Shown one piece after another: positions 44,301-52,200 of a DNA stretch of 64,000 nt. The translations under genes were made by a program, and so were the position numbers. Source of the stretch: Symsagittifera roscoffensis (lineage: Eukaryota > Xenacoelomorpha > Acoela > Convolutidae). A model generated the notes under the pieces. The model had not been told where the DNA came from. It was given only the letters and a program-made list of their open reading frames with translations, and made no database searches. The stretch is taken from assembly GCF_963678635.1 (NCBI RefSeq), contig NC_087063.1, forward strand, positions 9,086,386 to 9,150,385, in the 5' to 3' direction. Numbering within the stretch: the first letter of the stretch is position 1; each line of letters opens with the position of its first letter.

Positions 44301-44669
44301 TTATGCCCAAAACTCATCAAAGGCAATTTTGGAAAAACAGATAGGGCAGATGTTTTTGCATTTCTCAATGCAGTTATTGCACACAGTAATATATGGGTGC
44401 TTAACTATCATATGTTCACCCTTCCGTTTGTTTCTGGATAACACTAATTGGTTGCAGATATTACAGACATCGTATTCTGTCATATTAATTACATGAATAA
44501 TCTGCCTGCAAATGGGGCAAGGAATTTTTGCGAATGGTGTACTAGCTCTTAGCTTGAGTTTATTATAAAAATTAACGCAAACTAAATGTGGTGGTTGTGG
44601 AGGTAAATTTTTGTGTAATTTTTTCATTTGATCGCAAATTTCCAAACATATAGGACATTCAGTTGTCAT
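44301..44669 (-). CDS. RING-like double zinc protein (accessory gene 8)
   Basis: 122 codons from ATG 44669 (MTTECPICLEICDQM). The layout matches the 170-residue protein at 43.2-43.7 kb: CPIC, a Pro/His stretch (NLPPQPPHLVC), CPICRQII; then CNICNQL, HPYITVCNNC and ICPICF. One expected Cys in module 1 is Phe/Tyr (VCVNFY), so that site may be incomplete. It has no hydrophobic leader. The three RING-like genes are clearly duplicates of one ancestor. Confidence 0.65.
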   Translation of the reverse strand: MTTECPICLEICDQMKKLHKNLPPQPPHLVCVNFYNKLKLRASTPFAKIPCPICRQIIHVINMTEYDVCNICNQLVLSRNKRKGEHMIVKHPYITVCNNCIEKCKNICPICFSKIAFDEFWA

Positions 44670-44678
44670 TCTCGCTGC

Positions 44679-44912
44679 TCATTCAATCTGGTCTAGATCG
44701 CAGGGAATGGGAAATGTTAGGCTATTTGCAAGACATAGTATTAAATGCCAGTATTTATTGCTTGGTTTAATAATGGTGCTGTGTAGTTCGCCATTATAAA
44801 GCGTTTCGAAATGAATTATAAAAATGGGGATTATTTTGAAATTTTCTGCTAGAATGAAGAAGCGCTGGAAACCTTTAATTTGGACGAAGGTTCCTTCGTA
44901 AAAAATTATCAT
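44679..44912 (-). CDS. Small accessory protein, paralogous family (gene 7)
   Basis: 77 codons from ATG 44912. The end reads IKPSNKYWHLILCLANSLTF, closely parallel to YPTSRYWPFFLFVSDHPESC in the next gene upstream and HNSPYWNFFLVLSNTCLS two genes upstream. It starts one base after the previous stop, an operon-like spacing rarely seen in animal genes. Confidence 0.55.
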   Translation of the reverse strand: MIIFYEGTFVQIKGFQRFFILAENFKIIPIFIIHFETLYNGELHSTIIKPSNKYWHLILCLANSLTFPIPCDLDQIE

Positions 44913-44913
44913 T

Positions 44914-45150
44914 CTAGTCTAATGTACAATGTTCACATTCAATATTGGTAGGACAAGACTCTGGGTGATCAGATACAAAAAGAAAGAATGGCCAATATCG
45001 GGAAGTGGGGTAAATACTAAGTTCCTCAAAAGTACCTGTTTCGATATATCGAACATTAACTATCATGTAAACTTGTAAATGTGGTTGTAATTCAAATGTT
45101 TTCTTTATATGAATAACTGAAACTGGTTGGTCGTTGATATTAAACATCAT
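44914..45150 (-). CDS. Small accessory protein, paralogous family (gene 6)
   Basis: 78 codons from ATG 45150 (MMFNINDQPVSVIHIKK). The shared C-terminal block is YPTSRYWPFFLFVSDHPESC. It has two late Cys residues (IECEHC) not conserved in all relatives. Spacing to the upstream gene is 5 bases. Confidence 0.55.
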   Translation of the reverse strand: MMFNINDQPVSVIHIKKTFELQPHLQVYMIVNVRYIETGTFEELSIYPTSRYWPFFLFVSDHPESCPTNIECEHCTLD

Positions 45151-45155
45151 TTTTT

Positions 45156-45395
45156 CTAATTAGAGAAAATAGGTGGATTTAGAAAAAATTCTGCATTTGT
45201 GTCAAAAGCAAGAAAATGACTTAGTTCAAGGAAATTAGGGTGATTTCCTGGAACTGTGATTGTAGTTAAGATACTGGAGTTAACCTTACTCACATGTAAA
45301 AGATAGAAGTTTTCAGAGTGTTTCTCTACTCCAATAAGTGAGTAACGTAGGTTTGGTAACCGGATAAATAGATTACGAGAGGTTAGTGAGATCAT
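45156..45395 (-). CDS. Small accessory protein, paralogous family (gene 5)
   Basis: 79 codons from ATG 45395 (MISLTSRNLFIRLPNL). It overlaps the end of gene 4 by 23 bases in a different frame. The diverged block VPGNHPNFLELSHFLAFD takes the position of the aromatic-Leu motif. Of the eight it is the most weakly similar. Confidence 0.5.
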   Translation of the reverse strand: MISLTSRNLFIRLPNLRYSLIGVEKHSENFYLLHVSKVNSSILTTITVPGNHPNFLELSHFLAFDTNAEFFLNPPIFSN

Positions 45396-45627
45396 TTGAA
45401 TGGAAATCGCTTATGTCTTTTGGCAGATGACTTAAGCAAGTATTCGACAAAACTAGAAAAAAATTCCAATAAGGCGAGTTGTGAAAGACTTCAATTGTTC
45501 CGTCTTCCCACGTGTTACAATAATCGAAATATAAGATAAGTTTTGGACAATATGAACCGTTACAGGCGTCGAAGGATTTTTCTATTTGGTAAAGGAGTAC
45601 GTGACGATTGTTGTGTTTAAATAACAT
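45373..45627 (-). CDS. Small accessory protein, paralogous family (gene 4)
   Basis: The first ATG is at 45627 (MLFKHNNRHVLLYQ), giving 84 residues; nine upstream codons are open but start with GTG. The shared motif is HNSPYWNFFLVLSNTCLSHL. It sits 23 bases after gene 3 and overlaps gene 5. Confidence 0.55.
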   Translation of the reverse strand: MLFKHNNRHVLLYQIEKSFDACNGSYCPKLILYFDYCNTWEDGTIEVFHNSPYWNFFLVLSNTCLSHLPKDISDFHSNDLTNLS

Positions 45628-45650
45628 GGGTTTATATTTAATTATTTTTC

Positions 45651-45923
45651 TCACAAAAAAATAATTTCTTCACAAGCAGTTTCGATTATGGCTGAGTTTT
45701 TATACTTTAAGATGTGAAGAATATCTTTGTATCTAGGATTGGTTTCCTTCACGATAATATCGTAATTTTGATTATGGTGAAAGTCGTTGATAATTAAGTG
45801 TAAATTGTTATCAATTGCTACGGATGGTAAAATTGCTGTTGTGACTCGGGAATAGAATTTCTTTGGGAAATGAGGACAAGATATGATTAAGCAGAAATTT
45901 TGATTTAGTGTGTCAAGGAACAT
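45651..45923 (-). CDS. Small accessory protein, paralogous family (gene 3)
   Basis: 90 codons from ATG 45923 (MFLDTLNQNFCLIIS). It shares length and pattern with genes 1 and 2: LIISCPHFPKKF at the front, HLIINDF in the middle, ETNPRYKDILHILKYKNSAI and a terminal EEIIFL. It links the gene 1/2 type to the shorter members. Confidence 0.6.
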   Translation of the reverse strand: MFLDTLNQNFCLIISCPHFPKKFYSRVTTAILPSVAIDNNLHLIINDFHHNQNYDIIVKETNPRYKDILHILKYKNSAIIETACEEIIFL

Positions 45924-45987
45924 TTATTTTTCTTCAAATTTTATATTTGGAAAGTATCCATTCAATTTTGTTGTTTCTGTTTAATAC

Positions 45988-46263
45988 TTATACACAGAAG
46001 TGAATTCCTTCGAAATCGGTAATGACGACTGCTGAGCTATTTCCTTCCAGTAAAGAACAAATATAATCATATTTTTTGTTTGAAGAGTCAATTTCAATTT
46101 CTTGAACAGTTTCCTCAGGATAAGTTATTATCATAAGGTGAATGCAATCATTTGGTTTGGTTTTTGGTAATCTTGCTGATGCTATTAATGCTGGTAGTTT
46201 GTTTGCATAACCTGGGAGTTGAATTAATAAACGAATGTCTCGATCCAAAATTCCTACCAACAT
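45988..46263 (-). CDS. Small accessory protein, paralogous family (gene 2)
   Basis: ATG 46263 (MLVGILDRDIRLLIQLP), 91 residues; six upstream open codons lack ATG. Aligned without gaps to gene 1, 46 of 91 residues are identical by hand count, including SSN-KY-YICS and EG-HFCV at the end. The two are therefore recent duplicates kept open, which argues for function. Confidence 0.65.
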   Translation of the reverse strand: MLVGILDRDIRLLIQLPGYANKLPALIASARLPKTKPNDCIHLMIITYPEETVQEIEIDSSNKKYDYICSLLEGNSSAVVITDFEGIHFCV

Positions 46264-46305
46264 TTGAATGTTTGTTTTCAAGTAAATTCTTTTTATCGTG
46301 GTATT

Positions 46306-46581
46306 TCACACACAAAAATGAACTCCTTCTGAAGTAATTTTTATGATAGCAGATTCGTTACTTTGAAGAAACGAACAGATATAATTATATTTGGGATTCG
46401 ATGATTCAATGACAGCTTCATGAATCACTTTTCCGGGGTAAACAATTAGCATGAGGCGTATAAAATTATTGGTTCCTGGTTGATGCAAGTCAACAGCTGC
46501 TATTCGTGTAAACAGTTTATTTGTAAGTGTGGGAAATTGGATCAATAAAAGAACTTGTCTGTCTAGTATATCGACTAGCAT
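46306..46581 (-). CDS. Small accessory protein, paralogous family (gene 1)
   Basis: ATG 46581 (MLVDILDRQVLLLIQFP), 91 residues, first gene after env (57-base gap). Alternating hydrophobic strands (VLLLIQF, IRLMLIVY, EAVIES) are followed by a helix-like SSNPKYNYICSFL and a final strand (AIIKI), suggesting a compact alpha/beta fold. It has no signal peptide, so it is probably cytoplasmic or nuclear. I recognise no family outside this element. Confidence 0.65.
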   Translation of the reverse strand: MLVDILDRQVLLLIQFPTLTNKLFTRIAAVDLHQPGTNNFIRLMLIVYPGKVIHEAVIESSNPKYNYICSFLQSNESAIIKITSEGVHFCV

Positions 46582-46638
46582 TTAGTCAATGGGGATGCAC
46601 AGTTTTCTTGAGGGCATTCTGAAATAGAAAACTGTTGC

Positions 46639-49125
46639 TTAGATTGGTGTTATAGTGTTGTTGTTGGTGGTTGGATGAGGGATTGTTGTGCTAGAGATCG
46701 TTCCTATTACACTGTTCCGTACTAAATGTTCATTTTGGTGATTTAGGTCTGGGTATAAACCAGGTTCGTTTCGCGAATCTGGTGACATTAAGGGTACTGC
46801 AGGCTCATTTCGCTCTACCATAGGTATTGAAGCAGTGCTTTCTTGGTAAATATTTTGATTTTGATTTTGTTGTCGTATTTGTTTTTGTCTTGAGTTTCGC
46901 AAATCGGATGATTCAAGATTGGAGTTTTCGTTTGAGAAAATAGAAGTAAAAACTGATAGAACGAAAAGGTTATACGTGGCACCTAATATTATCTTCCAGA
47001 AGCTCATAGTACGATTTGTTAGCTTATTAATTTCCAAAGCTTTAATAATTGTTACTATTATTTCTAGCAGGAATTTGAGAAAAAGAAAACAGGCAAAATA
47101 AATTCCGATTTTTTCTAGGAAAAAAGCAACAAAACCGAATGTTCCGATGAAACTATTCATGAAAAATCCTGGTGAGAGCAGAGAATCTAGATAAATTTTT
47201 TGGTTTAAACCCATTGCGGCGGTTAAAGCGTCGGAATTTGCATAATCCATGTGTCCATTTTGGAGAACAGTTCTTGTAATTTTTTTGAGAATAGATGCTG
47301 ATGCTGTGTTATGAATAATGTTATCCCAAAAAGCTTTTAATTGTTTTGGGGTATACATGCCTGCGCGTCGCGAATCGTATACGGGAAATTCCGTAATATG
47401 GCCTATATCTTGTGGAGCGAACATTAAAGGAGTCTTGAAAGGTATTGGAGCCGGCATTAATTGGTACCAAGATAATTTATCATCTAAATCAAGTTGAAAG
47501 GCATTTTTGTAGCCACCAACGCAATGTATTTCGTTGGCAAAAGGAAAAGTTTGGCGGGTAATAGGGTCGACAAACATTGTTCGCCCATTGTAAAAGATCG
47601 GTATTCGATCAAAGCATTTTTCGAGAACTATAAGAGGTAAAACTTTTTTAGGGCAGTGATACAGCCAGCCAACTGCTCCATCGGTGTCCAAAAACATAGA
47701 GCGGTTGCCGGTTAACATGTATCCTGCAAGCCTGGTGTTTTGTAAAGCTAACATCATTATTGTTAGAATTTGTGTTCTTTCGAGTTCACATTGATTCTGT
47801 AATAATGTCATTTCAGAATGCCTGATTTGTTTAGCATTAAAGTACATTATGTAATCTAACTTTGCGCCCAGATGAAGTTCGTAATCAATTTCATCGGTAC
47901 CTACATGGCGCCAAAGAGGATCCCGATTTTTATTGTTACGTTCATCATGGAGGAATGAAAAATTACCTGATCCCAGAGGATAGTTCAAAGGTTTCACTCT
48001 TATTTGATCGTTCTCATTTATTTGCATTTGATAGTAATTTCTATCATCGTGTCGTATGTTGCTGGATTTACCAGTGTTCATATCAAAACCGCCTGAATAA
48101 GAAATAAACAAGGACTCAAAATTTGTTTTATATAATGCTCCTGGCCTGCTGCAGACTTCTTGCTGCTTGTTGTAAATGCGAATTTTGAGGTCTAAGCCAT
48201 TGGGTGCCGATCCCTCACTCAGTATATGATATTGAGGGTGGTCCAACTTATTAGCGTACTTGACCATTTTCGCTTTTTGAGAAAACAATTTTGTGACTAC
48301 GCAATTTTCGGGCATGTCCCAAGTGTAAGCATAAGGGTCTAATGATGTTGATTCGCATCCGCCTTCGAGTACTGTGCATGGTAATGGCATACCGTAAGGA
48401 TTTTGTACTTGTTTTGTTTCTAGATTTACTTTGAGTTGAACTTTTTGCATGTGCGTTTCGTAGCTATAGTGTTTGATTTGTCCCCTATTCTTGCATGCTG
48501 TCGAACTGTCGCCTTCTAACGATGTTCCTTCATTTCTGTGTTGTAAAATACTTTCATCCATTTTTATAATTAGTTCATGGGTGTATCCATCTTCATTCAC
48601 TGTAATTTTGTTGTTCTTTGCTGCTTTTTTGCAATCTTCTGGTGGTATAATAATTTCATAGGTTATCATGTTCATATTGTGAACGATGGAAGAATGTGCC
48701 CACATTCCGCCATTATAACGAATGGGAAATGTTTTAATTTTACACATAACTGCGTTCACGTATGTTCTATAAGATCGTTGATATACGCTAATTGTGCTAT
48801 CGGTAGTGTAAAGGTTTTCTGGGCTAACTTTACATGGGGCCACTTGATTTAAAGCATACATTTTATTTTCCTGCATGCTTGAACAATCACAGTGAGTAAC
48901 TTTGAGAGAATTCGATACGTTTTCCAAATCATCATTCTGTAGAATGACAAGAGGTATAAATGTTGGAAGTAGAGTAGTAAATTTCATCATTATCGCGAAG
49001 TTGCTAAAAATTAGCAATAGTAAATTTTTTTTTTTTTTTTTTGGTTGGTTTTTATTGAAAGAAACCATTGTTTTTTTTTCTTTAAAAAATTGACTAGTTT
49101 GATTGACCATTACGTGTGGGGTCAT
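46639..49125 (-). CDS. env: Envelope glycoprotein of the Ty3/gypsy element
   Basis: 828 codons, intact, in the frame of pol, 84 bases after the pol stop. There are several candidate starts (49125 ATG and internal Mets). A Lys run (residues about 30-36) comes from a long A tract on the coding strand. A hydrophobic leader (NLLLLIFSNFAIMMKFTTLL) is the likely signal sequence. A large Cys-rich ectodomain follows (HCDCSS; DPYAYTWDMPENC; CSRPGALYKTNF). Near residues 665-760 come membrane segments (SFIGTFGFVAFFLEKIGIYF; then a second stretch KIILGATYNLFVLSVF). The tail is polar, Gln/Asn-rich and about 75 residues long. I saw no clear furin-type site in the ectodomain. Env makes such elements potentially infectious, like errantiviruses. 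The pattern with Y-T-W-D and paired Cys resembles glycoproteins shared between invertebrate retroelements and some negative-strand RNA viruses, but that affiliation is untested. Confidence 0.8.
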   Translation of the reverse strand: MTPHVMVNQTSQFFKEKKTMVSFNKNQPKKKKKNLLLLIFSNFAIMMKFTTLLPTFIPLVILQNDDLENVSNSLKVTHCDCSSMQENKMYALNQVAPCKVSPENLYTTDSTISVYQRSYRTYVNAVMCKIKTFPIRYNGGMWAHSSIVHNMNMITYEIIIPPEDCKKAAKNNKITVNEDGYTHELIIKMDESILQHRNEGTSLEGDSSTACKNRGQIKHYSYETHMQKVQLKVNLETKQVQNPYGMPLPCTVLEGGCESTSLDPYAYTWDMPENCVVTKLFSQKAKMVKYANKLDHPQYHILSEGSAPNGLDLKIRIYNKQQEVCSRPGALYKTNFESLFISYSGGFDMNTGKSSNIRHDDRNYYQMQINENDQIRVKPLNYPLGSGNFSFLHDERNNKNRDPLWRHVGTDEIDYELHLGAKLDYIMYFNAKQIRHSEMTLLQNQCELERTQILTIMMLALQNTRLAGYMLTGNRSMFLDTDGAVGWLYHCPKKVLPLIVLEKCFDRIPIFYNGRTMFVDPITRQTFPFANEIHCVGGYKNAFQLDLDDKLSWYQLMPAPIPFKTPLMFAPQDIGHITEFPVYDSRRAGMYTPKQLKAFWDNIIHNTASASILKKITRTVLQNGHMDYANSDALTAAMGLNQKIYLDSLLSPGFFMNSFIGTFGFVAFFLEKIGIYFACFLFLKFLLEIIVTIIKALEINKLTNRTMSFWKIILGATYNLFVLSVFTSIFSNENSNLESSDLRNSRQKQIRQQNQNQNIYQESTASIPMVERNEPAVPLMSPDSRNEPGLYPDLNHQNEHLVRNSVIGTISSTTIPHPTTNNNTITPI

Positions 49126-49209
49126 AGTTTGAATAATCTTTTGTATCCAAATTGGTGACCCGGAGATTACAAAATGAGTTTTTAGCTAGTGAAGACTATT
49201 AGAGATTCC

Positions 49210-52200
49210 TTAGTTGAATCCTGCTTGGTAGAAGCTGGGTTGTCGCCGATGTCTCTGAATTCTTTCATTTGTCGAGCCCGTTTGAACAGATGTCTGTCCG
49301 TTTTGGAGGTTGTGACTTGATGTAGTTGGTATATATGATAATTCATCGAAATTATTACCATTCCTATCGTTTGGATAAAGAGGTGTTGATGTTAGCCTTC
49401 TCTGAGCTAATCCTGGTGTATGTGGCATTTGTATAGTTTCTGTGTTGTGCTCTTGAAATCCTGAGTCGATATTCGTTAAGGTTTTTTCTTGCTCAGTTTC
49501 ATGTAGTTCTATATTATTTTCTCGTCTATGGTGTGTTTCGACAGGTAAATATTCTGATGAACCCATTGGGTTTTGAAATGATTTGTTGGTTAGTGGTGTA
49601 TTGACAATTTTATTCCTTGATTTCATTAGGTTTTCATAGAATGGTTTGTAGGACTGGTCTTTTAACACATAGTCATTCACCAGTTCCTTTGCTTTTTCTT
49701 CAATGGGAAAGTATTCAATTAGATGGTTTCTATGAGCTGTCTTTTTTATAGTTTGATCTGAATCTAATTGTATTTCATAGTTTACATTCGTTACTTTATT
49801 TGTTACCGTATATGGGCCTGATCGTAGTTCTTGTAATTTTTTTGATTTGCCATCTTCTATGGAATGGTTTTCCATCAGTACTTTTTGACCTATCTCTAAG
49901 GGTTTTCCTAATTTATATTTATTTCGATATTTGTGGATTTTGGCGTTGTTTTCAAGACTTTTCTTGTAAGCTGTATTATAGATGTATTTAAATTGGTTCT
50001 CTCTGATAAGTAGTGAAGTGTTAATTTTTGGTTTTAATAATGGTTGTATAGCCTTATTTGATGATGTTTGTAAAGAATGTCTGTGTAATGGAAGATTAGC
50101 ACAGAATTCAGAGTTGCACGTTAATTCTGAATTTCGGAGTAATCCTAGTTTTAAAGAGATTGGTATTTGAGGTTTTTGTCCGAAAACAATTTCGTATGGT
50201 GTTAATCCAGTACTTGCGTTGATAGTGGTGATATGAGCGAAAGCGAATTTCGCAGCTAGATCACTCCAATTTCCCTTTGCTTGATCAAAGAAAATTCTAA
50301 AATGTGTTCCTAGATGTTTGTTTTGTATTTCCACTTTACCATTTGTCCATGGTGAATATGCGGTTCTGGGAGCATGTGTTATTCCTAGTTCATGAAGCCA
50401 ACTAGTAAAATCTTCGTTCATGAAAGCTGTTCCTTTATCATAAACTAGTTTTTGTGGAATACCAAATGTGAGAATAAATGTTTCTAAAGTTTTTATTGTT
50501 TCAAATGCGGTAGTGTTAGCTACTGGATATACTTGGAGGAATCGAGAAAATGAATCTACTACAACTAAACAATGTTTCTTTCCGTTTGATGTAGGATTAA
50601 TTGGTCCCTTATGATCTATGTGTACAGTATGAAACGGGAAAGGTACTGTATCCGTCCATTGTTCTAACGGTGCTTGGTTAAGATCGTGACATTTGTGTTT
50701 ATTTTTTTGACAGTCAAGACATCCTGCTATTAACTGGGTTATCCATTTATACATGCCTGGCCTAAAGAAAAATCGTTTTATATTCCCAATGGTTTTGTCT
50801 TTTCCTACATGACCTGCTAACTGATCTGAATGTGCCAATTCAAATATTTTTATAAAAAGTGACATAGGTACACAAATTTTAATTTCTTTTACTTCGGGAT
50901 TATCTGAGGCTTGTTCAATGCAAAGAATATTTCCTATTAATAGTAAAGTTTCAAATTTGTTTAGATATGAAGATAAAGCTCTTGATTGTCTATAGTGTAT
51001 ATTTTTTGAGTCTTTGTTTTTGTTTCTTACTAATTCTTTTACGATTTTTACGACTGCATCGGTGTCTTGTTCTTTGGCAATAAGTTCTGTGTTTAAATCT
51101 ATATTTTTTCCTAGGTTGTTGAAACTAGTAAATATCTGAGTAAGGTTATCCTTGTTTGTAAGTGTTTCGTTAGGCAGTTTGGTTGCAAGTTTTTTGTTTT
51201 CTAGTTTATTGGTTAATTGTTCACATAATGCAATTTCATCGTTTAGTAAACATTCTTGGATTATCTCATCTTGTTCATTAATCGTTTCAAAATATAAGAG
51301 GTCGGACTGGTCTTCAATATCGTAATTTGACATATAATCCCCAAATTGGGTTGGATTAGTGTTCAATTCGAAGGACAATTCGGAGTAGTTATGATCTGAT
51401 TCTTCGTCACTTGCATTATTATTTGGTACTTTGTTTTGAATCATTCTAACTTGGTTGATAGCTGAACCTTGTATAAAGCAAGAACTTATATCAGTTAGTG
51501 AGCAAATTTGTTCTTTTTTTGTTTCTTTGGGTATTTTGATTAATTTGTCGTTATTTATTTTGAATCTAGTTACACCATTTTTATCTTGTTTAATAACAGG
51601 AAAAAATTCATCGCTGGGTCCTTTTTCGGTATCATGTACTATGAAGTATTTTTCTTCGTAGCCATTTTTGTCGTAAAATAAAATGTCTTTGGGAATCTTT
51701 TTATGTTTAAGTTGGTGTTTGTCTAAATCTTTAGTTGTTACATTTCTGCTTAAAATATCTGGGAATGCTAGGTTTTTTCCTTCGGTCCAAATAATTTTTA
51801 AATTTTGGAATTGTGATATAACCAATTGGTATCTAAAATATCTATGGGAAAGTTTACCTCTTCTTCCCCAAAGGTAAATCAAAGCTTCGTGATCAGTGTA
51901 GAGATATATTGGATGTGGTGAACCTAATAAATAGTGTTCGTATGTTTGTAGAGCTGATACAACACCGCAAAGCTCTCTAGCTGTTGTTGACATTTTTTGT
52001 TCCTCTTTGTTATATACTCTTGAATTAAAGGATATTATACGTTTTCCTTCTGGGAATTCTTGTACCAATATTGAACCTATTCCTATTGATGATGAGTCTA
52101 CGTGTACATGGAAAGGATATCTTGTGTCTGGTATTGCTAAGATTGTATCTGCGCTAATTCTTTCTTTTATTTCGTTAAATAGTTGTTCATGATCTTGTGT

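Noticed and set aside
49125-49210. ttggtgacccggaga near 49152 resembles a retroelement primer-binding site
   Set aside because: It is on the plus strand between pol and env of a minus-strand element, with no LTR beside it, so the position and orientation are wrong.
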